Source: an uncultured Paraprevotella sp. (GTDB taxonomy: Bacteria > Bacteroidota > Bacteroidia > Bacteroidales > Bacteroidaceae). Taken from it: a stretch of DNA of 5,125 nt. The notes under the pieces are model-generated. The model saw only the letters and a program-made list of their open reading frames with translations, had not been told where the DNA came from and made no database searches. Shown one piece after another: positions 1 through 5,123 of the stretch (within the stretch, counting starts at the first letter, position 1; every line of letters begins with the position of its first letter). The translations under genes were made by a program, and so were the position numbers. The DNA is taken from assembly GCA_910584955.1 (NCBI GenBank), contig CAJUDC010000148.1:1-5125 (forward strand). The letters run 5' to 3'.

Positions 1-1
1 C

Positions 2-118
2 GTTCTGACGGACAAAACATATCCCGACAGGGACGGAAAGTATTACGTCGAAGGCGTGGAAACGAGTTACGGAACAAACGGGGCGCGGCGGATGGTGACG
101 CTCGGTATTAAAATGTAA
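2..118 (+). CDS. C-terminal end of gpD-like baseplate hub protein (partial)
   Basis: Only the last 38 codons are inside the window; the gene enters from the left edge in the frame starting at base 2 and stops at TAA 116-118. The visible residues include YYVEGVETSYGTNGARR followed by a hydrophobic MVTLGIKM end. This matches the usual end of phage late-control D / T4 gp27-like hub proteins, in which a 'VegV.h.fG.nG.R' stretch precedes a final beta-strand ending 'LGiK'. In that family the protein forms the central baseplate hub that links the tail tube to the spike. The position directly before a gpV-like spike gene, four bases away, agrees with the Mu 44-45 and P2-type arrangement. The identification rests on a short fragment plus context, so it is probable rather than certain. 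Confidence 0.6.
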   Translation, partial: VLTDKTYPDRDGKYYVEGVETSYGTNGARRMVTLGIKM

Positions 119-122
119 AGGC

Positions 123-671
123 ATGGAAGAAGATGTTGCAAAATTCTGGGGTAAGATTTCCCGGATGATAAAAGACCAGGACAAAACCGTCCTTTCCGGA
201 ACTGTTTCCTCTGTCAATGAAGCTGAGCGGACGTGTACAGTGAAAACGGGGGATGTGGAATATGAAGATGTTCGGCTGTACGGTATTGTAAAAGGCGATT
301 TAAAAGGGTTCTGTTTTATCCCGAAAATCGGGAGCCAGGTGTTAGCCGGCCGGATTGGCGGCAGCAATGAATTGTTTGTCGCCATGTTTACGGAAGTAGA
401 TAAAGCCTTGCTGACCATCGGTGAAAAAATGCAGATAACTGCTGAGGCTGACAATCTCCGCATCCAGGCAGATAACACGGTTATCCGGGCGACGTCTGCC
501 GGAATGACTTTTGTACGGGGTGGTTCCGGATTAAAAAAAACGTTGGAGAGCCTGATTGATGCCATTGTCAAACTGACGGTAACGACCGGTGTCGGACCCT
601 CCGGGACACCCATCAATGCTCCGGATTTTATGAAGGTAAAACAGGATTTGTCTAACTATTTGGAAGAGTAA
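123..671 (+). CDS. gpV/Mu gp45-like baseplate assembly (spike) protein
   Basis: This 182-residue protein probably forms the central spike of the baseplate, which contacts and punctures the cell envelope on contraction. Residues about 23-90 look like the OB-fold of the gpV family: GTVSSVNEAERTCTV, then a Tyr-Glu-Asp-Val-Arg-Leu strand, then a loop around IPKIGSQVLAGRI and a strand around NELFVAMF. Residues about 95-130 are short alternating beta-strands (LLTIGEKMQITAEADNLRIQ, then VIRATSAGMTFV) that suggest the start of a trimeric beta-helix. The C-terminal part (about 133-182) is a helical tail. Length is close to Mu gp45 and P2 gpV (roughly 200 residues). The ATG at 123 follows the upstream stop by four bases, with no strong Shine-Dalgarno sequence. 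No His-X-His iron-binding tip is visible. Confidence 0.75.
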   Translation: MEEDVAKFWGKISRMIKDQDKTVLSGTVSSVNEAERTCTVKTGDVEYEDVRLYGIVKGDLKGFCFIPKIGSQVLAGRIGGSNELFVAMFTEVDKALLTIGEKMQITAEADNLRIQADNTVIRATSAGMTFVRGGSGLKKTLESLIDAIVKLTVTTGVGPSGTPINAPDFMKVKQDLSNYLEE

Positions 672-673
672 AA

Positions 674-895
674 ATGGCACTAAGTAAAGAAACATTGAAA
701 TCGGATATCAAAGCAGCTTTTACGGGAGTAATGAACCAGGCCGATGACAAACGGGAAGATGCCTTGGACAAACTCGCGGACAAAATTGCCGACGCTGTGA
801 TAACATCCATTAAAAGTATGCAAATAACTTATACTGCAGGTCTGACCTCCCCTATGGGAGCGGTAACGGGGCAGTTTCAATACACGATATCATGA
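674..895 (+). CDS. Small uncharacterised baseplate-module protein
   Basis: This 73-residue protein is not one I can assign to a characterised family. Residues 1-50 are charged and helical (LSKETLKSDIKAAF, then a Lys/Asp-rich stretch ending in DKLADKIADAV). A short beta-like tail follows, rich in Thr, Gly and Ser, with a GLTSPMGAVTG segment and the end QFQYTIS. There is no signal peptide or membrane segment. It starts two bases after the spike gene stop, and its own stop overlaps the next start (ATGA at 892-895), so translational coupling is likely. Its place between spike and gp25-like genes suggests a small structural or assembly component of the baseplate. Mu has no gene at this position. 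Function is unknown; that it is a real gene is well supported by the packing and by the start and stop overlaps. Confidence 0.7.
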   Translation: MALSKETLKSDIKAAFTGVMNQADDKREDALDKLADKIADAVITSIKSMQITYTAGLTSPMGAVTGQFQYTIS

Positions 896-1188
896 TTGAT
901 ATAGCACATACATCCGATGGGGATATCGAATTGGCAACCGGAGATCTGGCCTACAACGAAAGTAGCGAGCAACACCAGCAGGATATTCTGGTTGCGGATA
1001 AAGGGCATTATAAAGAATCTCCGGATATGGGAGTGGGTATTTTGAATTTTTTGCAGGATACTGATCCGGAAAACCTTTTGCGGACAACACGCAAACAGTT
1101 TGCAAAAGACAGTATGAAAGTTCAGAAAATAGCCATTACCCAAGGTAAAATAAATGTAGATGCAAGATATGAAGACAGTAAAAGTTAA
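892..1188 (+). CDS. gp25/gpW-like baseplate wedge protein
   Basis: This 98-residue protein resembles the T4 gp25 / P2 gpW / Mu gp46 family of small baseplate wedge proteins, which join the wedge to the central hub and help start sheath polymerisation. It shows the family pattern in order: an N-terminal 'DGDIELATGDLAY' (residues about 9-21), then a Gln-rich helix (EQHQQDILVADKGHYKESP), then the 'GVGILNFL' segment around residues 47-54, and a final beta-strand pair. Size matches the family, which is about 100-130 residues. The start overlaps the previous stop by four bases and the 3' end overlaps the next gene, so it sits inside a coupled operon. The gpJ-like gene follows one gene later, as expected. 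The family's old 'lysozyme' label comes from database annotation and no catalytic residues are claimed here. Confidence 0.8.
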   Translation: MIDIAHTSDGDIELATGDLAYNESSEQHQQDILVADKGHYKESPDMGVGILNFLQDTDPENLLRTTRKQFAKDSMKVQKIAITQGKINVDARYEDSKS

Positions 1189-1468
1189 ACCGAATCAGAC
1201 GGTATTTGACATATTGGTCGAGCAGTACGGCACATGCGAGGCGCTGGAGGAGTTTATGTGCAATAATCCGGCACTGGAGAACGCTCCCGAGGCGGGAGTA
1301 CCGGATAAAGATTCCGTTTCCGGACGATCGACGCCTGAAGCGATGCGGGCGTTCCGGTTGGATTTGCCGGTGCGTTCCGGTTCAACGGTGCGGATTGATA
1401 CGGACAGTAAATTAATCAAGACATCTGTAGTCAAGGAGATAAACACAGAAGTAACAACTTATAACTGA
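1169..1468 (+). CDS. LysM-like gpX-type tail/baseplate protein
   Basis: This protein has 99 residues from the ATG at 1169. A second in-frame ATG at 1160 would add three residues. I prefer 1169 because the LysM-like strand starts at once (MKTVKVKPNQTVFDILVEQY). Both starts overlap the end of the gp25-like gene. The first 40 residues follow the LysM pattern (beta-strand, 'qTvfDI...YG', helix, Asn-Pro near 'CNNPALENAP'). The closing beta-strand appears only around residues 69-78 (LDLPVRSGSTVRI), so about 25 residues (VPDKDSVSGRSTPEAMRAF and flanks) look inserted in the fold. LysM-like tail proteins such as P2 gpX are common baseplate parts that probably clamp hub and wedge; peptidoglycan binding is possible but not shown. 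Its stop lies one base before the gpJ-like gene. Mu lacks a gene at this exact place. Confidence 0.7.
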   Translation: MKTVKVKPNQTVFDILVEQYGTCEALEEFMCNNPALENAPEAGVPDKDSVSGRSTPEAMRAFRLDLPVRSGSTVRIDTDSKLIKTSVVKEINTEVTTYN

Positions 1469-1469
1469 T

Positions 1470-2279
1470 ATGGCACGAACGATTAACGAGATACAGGCAG
1501 GCATTGTTTCGGAATTAGAAGCCGGGACGGAGGTGAAACTATCCACCTCAAAGGTGGCGGAATGGCGGCTTTGGACGTGGGTGGTGGCAACCGCCATACA
1601 TGCGTTTGAGGTGATTTTGGATTTGTTCCGGAAGGAAGTGCAGGAAAAAACGGACAAGATTACGCCGGGGACGGTTCGGTGGTACGGGGAACAGTGTCTC
1701 AGGTTCCAGAACGGGCACAAACTTCTTTTCGATAAGAAAACGGCAGCACTGTACTATGCGGAAAATGATCCGGCAGCGCGGATTGTGAAGGTAGTGGCTA
1801 TAAAAGAGAGTCCCAAGCACTTGACAATTAAGGTGGCTAAAACGGACGACTCCGGAAAGGTGGTTCCGCTCTCCCCGTCCGAAAAATATAACTTGATTGC
1901 CTACATTCACGAAATCCGGGCGGCTGGGACGACAACGGATGTGGTATCGACGACCGAGGACAAAATCCAGTATGACCTCCAGGTGTGGCATGATACTGTT
2001 TATCCTTACTCCGAAGTGGAGGCGAATGTGAAGGCGGCTATTGAACAGTTTAAAACAGATGTCAGTTTTGACGGTGTAATTTACGTGCAGCAGTTCATCG
2101 ACGCCGTGATGGGCGCCGAAGGGGTAATCACCTGTAAGCTGAACTCGATTGCCCGGAAAGGGGTATCGGATGATGATTTCAAGGAGTTCGAGGTGTATAG
2201 CGATTTGGAAAGCGGGTACTTTGATTATGCAGGGGATTCGCGGTTGGTGGTTGAATCGGTTAAAAACATGGGTGCATGA
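1470..2279 (+). CDS. gpJ/Mu gp47-like baseplate wedge protein
   Basis: This 269-residue protein is assigned mainly by position between the gp25/LysM-like and gpI-like genes, plus resemblance to the divergent Bacteroidetes phage version of baseplate J (T4 gp6-like) proteins. Visible features are: an N-terminal helix 'ARTINEIQAGIVSEL'; a Trp-rich amphipathic helix around residues 29-52 (EWRLWTWVVATAIHAFEVI); a conserved-looking 'VRWYGEQCLRFQNGH' at about 68-82; a beta-rich middle (about 105-175) with TIKVAKTDDSGKVVPLSPSE; and an alpha/beta C-terminal domain with the DVSFDGVIYVQQFIDAVMGA segment. It is shorter than Mu gp47 or P2 gpJ (about 300-360 residues). J proteins form the wedge ring that holds the hub and rearranges on contraction. 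Its stop overlaps the next start (ATGA, 2276-2279). Confidence 0.65.
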   Translation: MARTINEIQAGIVSELEAGTEVKLSTSKVAEWRLWTWVVATAIHAFEVILDLFRKEVQEKTDKITPGTVRWYGEQCLRFQNGHKLLFDKKTAALYYAENDPAARIVKVVAIKESPKHLTIKVAKTDDSGKVVPLSPSEKYNLIAYIHEIRAAGTTTDVVSTTEDKIQYDLQVWHDTVYPYSEVEANVKAAIEQFKTDVSFDGVIYVQQFIDAVMGAEGVITCKLNSIARKGVSDDDFKEFEVYSDLESGYFDYAGDSRLVVESVKNMGA

Positions 2280-2752
2280 ATCCGAATATTGAATATGACA
2301 ATTTGGTGAAACAGCTGCTTCCGCCGCACAAACGGCAGCGGGTTCGGCTGTGGCTCATGCGGACGTTCGTGATGCCGTTACGGGGACTGTTTGAAGCATT
2401 TGACCCGTGGCGGGACGATATCCGGATGCTGATGAATATCACGAATCAGGTGAAGGTGTTGGAAGGGTATCTGCAAAAGAAATACGGCGCACTGACGATA
2501 CACATTGAAACCTATGGGGACGGGCTGTTATTTATCGGACTGGAACGTGAAGGAATCGCCATGCAGCCGGAAATCGGGTTGGTACATGAAAATGTGGTGG
2601 CAAAAATACCGCTCGAAAATGAACTCCGTGGACAGTTCGGGGAAGCGGATTTTATTGTGTATATCCCATCAGGCATCGACGCGGATTTAATCCGGACGGA
2701 AATTGAGAAATACAAACAGGCATTGACGAAATACAAAATCATTCAAAACTAA
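2276..2752 (+). CDS. gpI/Mu gp48-like baseplate (fibre-connecting) protein
   Basis: This 158-residue protein occupies the gpI position between the J-like wedge gene and the tail fibre. In P2 and Mu the gpI proteins join the wedge to the fibre. It begins with 'YDNLVKQLLPPHKRQRVRLWLMRTF', the Leu-Pro-Pro plus basic helix found in the Bacteroidetes version. This is followed by 'LFEAFDPWRDD' (about 38-48) and 'NQVKVLEGYLQKKYG' (about 57-71). The C-terminal half is beta-rich (IHIETYGDGLLFIGL, VVAKIPLE, FIVYIPSGIDADLI) and ends in a Lys-rich helix. The ATG overlaps the upstream stop, so translation is probably coupled, and the stop is six bases before the fibre ATG. The length is somewhat short for the family (about 170-200). 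Direct sequence similarity to Mu gp48 is not evident by eye, so the function is inferred from order. Confidence 0.6.
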   Translation: MNPNIEYDNLVKQLLPPHKRQRVRLWLMRTFVMPLRGLFEAFDPWRDDIRMLMNITNQVKVLEGYLQKKYGALTIHIETYGDGLLFIGLEREGIAMQPEIGLVHENVVAKIPLENELRGQFGEADFIVYIPSGIDADLIRTEIEKYKQALTKYKIIQN

Positions 2753-2758
2753 AAAGGT

Positions 2759-4318
2759 ATGAAAAGGCATGTACAGACAGAAGGCGTGCGCCGTTGGGCG
2801 GGTGAACATATTATCGATTTACAAGCTGAACCGTTCAAGGTGATAGACGCGTTTTTTGAGGAGTTTGGAAATTGTGTTATTAGGGGATGCGGAGTGTTGA
2901 ACTGGGAAGACGGGACGTATCATGTGGAGCCCGGATTGGTGGGGTTGCAGGGGACGGATCCGGAAGGCAACAAGACTTATAAGGTGGCGCCGTTTTCCGG
3001 GATGACGGAAGTGACTTTGCCGGCTTATATGGTGCTGCGATTTGAAGTTGTGGAGAGGAAGTATGTGGATGAGAAGATGCACCCGATTTGCTGTGAATAC
3101 CGGGCAGAACTGGTGTCGGAAAAGCCGGCTGATGAGCCTTTTCTGGAAATTACTCCTTCCGGGGCTGCCTGCTTTTTGGATGTGACCGGGGTAACGCATA
3201 AGTTAGACCAGAACGGGAACGGTAAAGATGTGTTTGTTTCCTTTGAAGAGGCAGAGGAACGGACAAATGTAGAATCCGGGGATACGTTGTCCGGATTGTG
3301 GGGAAAGGTGCGGAAATGGTTTGCCGGGTTGCAGACGGTGGCGTTTTCCGGAAAGACGGAGGACTTGACGGACGATGCAGGCCACCGCCTCACGACGGAC
3401 ACGGAGAAAGACCGGTGGAATGACACGTACACGAAGCAGGAAACGGAAAGCAGGGAGGCAGAAACGCTTAGAAGTGCCCAAGAGTATGCAGACAATCAGG
3501 TTTCTGGGCTTGGAAACGAAGTTTACCGGAAAACGGAGACGTATAACAAGGGGGAAGTTGATACCTTGAATAACGGGATATTGGCATTGGCTAAGGAGTA
3601 TGCCCGACAGTTAAGAAACGATCTCGTAAACGGGGCCGGAGAAGCAATGGACACTCTCTTCGAACTGTCTAACGCTCTGAATAATGATCCCCATTTCGCT
3701 ACTACGATCATGGCCTTAATTGCTGGGAAGGCTGATTCCTGGCACACACATACGAAGGCACAAATTTCAGATTTCCCGGCATCGATGCCGGCAAGTGACG
3801 TTTATTCCTGGGCGAAACAGCCGAACAAGCCAAGTTACTCAGCTGGAGAGGTCGGGGCTGCGGCTGCCAACCACAACCATGACGCAGCGTATCAACCTAA
3901 AGGCAGTTATGCTGCGGCAAACCACAATCATGGCGATGCGTATGCTGCCAAAACGCACACACATACGGCCGACCAGATTACAGATACGGCAACAAAGGTT
4001 ATGATGACTAAAACCGAACGTTCAAAACTGGCAGGTTTGGAAAGTATAAGTAGTCTGAAATCTTTAAATGGGTACATAAAAATTGGGGGCATAATGATAC
4101 AATGGGGAACTTCTTATGCCAGTGCGAATACGAACACAACTGTAAGTTTCGCAACATCTTTTGTAAACGCTTACAGCGTTGTAATGGTACCCGAGGACTC
4201 GAATACAGGGCAAAATAAATCCCTTGCCGTCTGCTCGATTTTAAAAAGTTCGTTCCAAATTAATAATACAGAACGGGTTGGATTCAATTGTCGGTGGATA
4301 GCGGTTGGATCATGCTAA
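2759..4318 (+). CDS. Tail fibre protein with switchable C-terminal tip (cassette A expressed)
   Basis: This 519-residue fibre is likely to bind the host surface. Residues 1-145 form a head that would dock on the baseplate (FKVIDAFFEEFGNCVIRG, then beta-rich). Residues about 190-285 are charged and helical, probably coiled coil. Residues about 289-326 (DLVNGAGEAMDTLFELSNAL, NDPHFATTI) match the helical repeat of P2 gpH/Mu S-type fibres. Four His-X-His motifs at 329-331, 372-374, 389-391 and 400-402 resemble the metal-binding shaft motifs of T4 gp37. The constant part ends 'TKTER' at residue 421, and 422-427 read SKLAGL, the presumed crossover site. Residues 428-519 (NGYIKIGGIMIQWGT ... CRWIAVGSC) look like a gp53-like fibre C-terminal domain, which typically ends in Trp-Ile-Ala-Ile/Val-Gly. 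The gene starts six bases after the gpI-like stop. Homologous alternative tips lie inverted downstream. Confidence 0.85.
   Translation: MKRHVQTEGVRRWAGEHIIDLQAEPFKVIDAFFEEFGNCVIRGCGVLNWEDGTYHVEPGLVGLQGTDPEGNKTYKVAPFSGMTEVTLPAYMVLRFEVVERKYVDEKMHPICCEYRAELVSEKPADEPFLEITPSGAACFLDVTGVTHKLDQNGNGKDVFVSFEEAEERTNVESGDTLSGLWGKVRKWFAGLQTVAFSGKTEDLTDDAGHRLTTDTEKDRWNDTYTKQETESREAETLRSAQEYADNQVSGLGNEVYRKTETYNKGEVDTLNNGILALAKEYARQLRNDLVNGAGEAMDTLFELSNALNNDPHFATTIMALIAGKADSWHTHTKAQISDFPASMPASDVYSWAKQPNKPSYSAGEVGAAAANHNHDAAYQPKGSYAAANHNHGDAYAAKTHTHTADQITDTATKVMMTKTERSKLAGLESISSLKSLNGYIKIGGIMIQWGTSYASANTNTTVSFATSFVNAYSVVMVPEDSNTGQNKSLAVCSILKSSFQINNTERVGFNCRWIAVGSC
3863..3943 (+). repeat. Tandem His-X-His shaft repeat inside the fibre gene
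   Basis: Two 30-base units, 3863-3892 and 3914-3943, are 51 bases apart and encode AANHNHDAAY and AANHNHGDAY. Further His-X-His motifs flank them (Trp-His-Thr-His at 3740-3751 and Thr-His-Thr-His at 3953-3964). Differences between the units are mostly at third codon positions, pointing to an old protein-level repeat rather than a recent DNA duplication. In known fibres such as T4 gp37, His-X-His motifs on three chains coordinate metal ions along the shaft; the same role is inferred here. Confidence 0.6.
4021..4042 (+). repeat. Crossover-like repeat, site A (in the expressed fibre gene)
   Basis: The site has the form TTCaAAAC-TGGCAG-GTTTGGAA, an 8-base inverted repeat (one mismatch, lower case) around an asymmetric 6-base spacer. 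The core AAACTGGCAGGT (4025-4036) is identical in all three copies. It encodes Ser-Lys-Leu-Ala-Gly-Leu at fibre residues 422-427. Copies B and C lie in the opposite orientation downstream. It marks the border between the constant fibre body and the replaceable tip. Confidence 0.75.
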
Positions 4319-4332
4319 ATTTGACATACCAC

Positions 4333-4662
4333 TTATCCCATCGAGATTATATTTTTATGCCATCTGGTGTATGTGTGATTATAAATAAATAACATTATTA
4401 TACCGTTCGTAGTTAATTTGTGAGAAGCGTCTGGAGAAGTATCATCGTAGATTGGATAAGAACCAGACGATGATTTAACCACGATAGAACCAGTATTACA
4501 TTTACGAATTAAGATATACATATTTGTTTGAGGCGGAGGTAATGTTATCGTGATTTCATTTGTATTCATCCCAAATATACAATTAAAATTACCATCAAGA
4601 TTCGTGTTAATTGTAACTATTTTTACACGTAATCCTCCTTGCTCCAAACCTGCCAGTTTGGA
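4333..4662 (-). CDS. Silent tail fibre C-terminal cassette B
   Basis: This open segment on the minus strand reads 109 codons from Ser-Lys-Leu-Ala-Gly at 4662 to a TAA at 4333-4335. It lacks a fibre body and a credible start; the TTG at 4645-4647 is open but lies inside the crossover repeat. After SKLAGLEQGGLRVKIV the segment is beta-rich, with alternating strands around EITITLPPPQTNMYILIRK and GSIVVKSSSGSYPIY, then NGIIMLFIYN and a single Trp near the end (TRWHKNIISMG). This pattern resembles phage fibre or adhesin tips that end in a strand with 'lvyd...W'. It is not obviously homologous to cassettes A or D. It would be expressed only after inversion between sites A and B, giving a fibre of 530 residues. 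The segment is A+T-rich compared with the baseplate genes. Confidence 0.7.
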   Translation of the reverse strand, partial: SKLAGLEQGGLRVKIVTINTNLDGNFNCIFGMNTNEITITLPPPQTNMYILIRKCNTGSIVVKSSSGSYPIYDDTSPDASHKLTTNGIIMLFIYNHTYTRWHKNIISMG

Positions 4663-4663
4663 A
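4642..4663 (-). repeat. Crossover-like repeat, site B (start of cassette B)
   Basis: Read on the minus strand, the site is TTCCAAAC-TGGCAG-GTTTGGAG. It matches site A at 20 of 22 positions but is inverted relative to it. It encodes Ser-Lys-Leu-Ala-Gly-Leu-Glu in the same codon phase as site A. The only core-flank difference (C for A at the fourth base) is synonymous (TCC and TCA, both Ser). The stop codon of cassette C (4667-4669) lies three bases upstream of it on the minus strand. Confidence 0.75.
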
Positions 4664-4666
4664 TAC

Positions 4667-4969
4667 TTAAGTTTTGATTATTGCAATAAAAAAGTCATGA
4701 TCGCGATAGACATCTCCCCCCGCAATGATAGCTATATCCGTATAGCTTACTGTAATATTTTGGATTACTCCCGATCGACCTTTTTCGTTAGTGACGATGG
4801 GAGTAATCATTAATATATAGTTTGTATTGCCGACACCGTGTGTTATCCTATAACGACCTTCCGCAATACGATAAGCACTAAAATTATACCCGGTACTCCA
4901 ACTTTTGATTCCTGTCGCAGATACTCTTCCTGTGGCATAAACAGAACCTCCAATACCTGCCAGTTTGGA
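4667..4969 (-). CDS. Silent tail fibre C-terminal cassette C
   Basis: This minus-strand segment has 100 codons from Ser-Lys-Leu-Ala-Gly-Ile at 4969 to the TAA at 4667-4669. An open frame can be extended to an ATG at 5003-5005, but those upstream codons overlap the end of cassette D in another frame and are best treated as chance. The protein reads GGSVYATGRVSATGIKSWST, then YNFSAYRIAEGRYRITHGVG and NTNYILMITPIV, and ends in DHDFFIAIIKT. The 'G.YrItH..GntnY.....P' run is typical of phage fibre C-terminal domains whose strands carry the receptor-binding surface. It differs clearly from the tips in A and B. It would be expressed after inversion between sites A and C, giving a 521-residue fibre. 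No promoter or convincing start of its own is seen. Confidence 0.7.
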   Translation of the reverse strand, partial: SKLAGIGGSVYATGRVSATGIKSWSTGYNFSAYRIAEGRYRITHGVGNTNYILMITPIVTNEKGRSGVIQNITVSYTDIAIIAGGDVYRDHDFFIAIIKT

Positions 4970-4970
4970 A
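4949..4970 (-). repeat. Crossover-like repeat, site C (start of cassette C)
   Basis: On the minus strand the site begins TTCCAAACTGGCAGGT, identical to site B over 16 bases. It then diverges (ATTGGAG), so the right-hand arm of the inverted repeat is imperfect. It encodes Ser-Lys-Leu-Ala-Gly-Ile-Gly in the same phase as sites A and B. The TAA of cassette D (4971-4973) directly abuts it. If the right arm matters for recombinase binding, this site may be used less often than B. Confidence 0.7.
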
Positions 4971-5123
4971 TTAATATCCGACAGCCAACCAGCACCCTGG
5001 AGCATTATCTATTATTAGTGTGCACCCTACCTTAGTAATATTTGTGACATTATTGTACCCTTTACCTGATGCACCAGGGTACTGGCTCGAACAAACAACG
5101 CTACAGCATTGTACAGGGAAAGT
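4971..5123 (-). CDS. Silent tail fibre C-terminal cassette D (partial, gp53-like tip)
   Basis: This minus-strand frame enters from the right edge and gives 50 codons before TAA at 4971-4973. It lacks a start in the window, so it is easy to miss. It reads TFPVQCCSVVCSSQYPGASG, then a short linker, then TKVGCTLIIDNAPGCWLAVG with a final Tyr. The Ser-Val-Val strand and the closing Trp-Leu-Ala-Val-Gly match the layout of cassette A (AYSVVMVPEDSN ... CRWIAVGSC). A and D therefore look like two versions of the same gp53-like fibre C-terminal domain, with different surface residues. By analogy its start, with a fourth crossover repeat, should lie about 150-200 bases beyond the window. The stop sits directly against site C, as expected for a packed cassette array. 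Confidence 0.65.
   Translation of the reverse strand, partial: TFPVQCCSVVCSSQYPGASGKGYNNVTNITKVGCTLIIDNAPGCWLAVGY

Noticed and set aside
4079..4318. Variable region of a diversity-generating retroelement at the fibre C-terminus
   Set aside because: Such systems occur in Bacteroides phages, but no template repeat of this segment and no reverse transcriptase sequence is present. The downstream copies are inverted, divergent complete tips, which fits cassette inversion better.
4319..4332. Terminator between the convergent stops of cassettes A and B
   Set aside because: The 14 bases and their flanks show no stable G+C-rich hairpin followed by a T run.
4621..4645. GGAGG followed by GTG on the minus strand, just inside cassette B, as a ribosome binding site and start
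   Set aside because: The bases are part of in-frame codons Gly-Gly-Leu-Arg-Val of the cassette. The host group inferred here makes little use of such sites, and a start there would give a tip without a shaft.
4550..4813. Plus-strand open frame of 87 codons over cassettes B and C
   Set aside because: It has no recognisable protein features and lies antisense to two fibre tips with clear domain patterns. It also crosses a cassette border, so it is a shadow frame.
4667..5005. Minus-strand frame starting at ATG 5003-5005 taken as a complete 112-residue gene
   Set aside because: The first twelve residues overlap the end of cassette D in another frame and precede the crossover repeat. Real cassette content starts at Ser-Lys-Leu-Ala-Gly (4969).
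4838..5035. Plus-strand open frame of 65 codons over cassettes C and D
   Set aside because: It runs antisense across site C and has Cys/Thr-rich content with no family pattern, as expected of a shadow frame.
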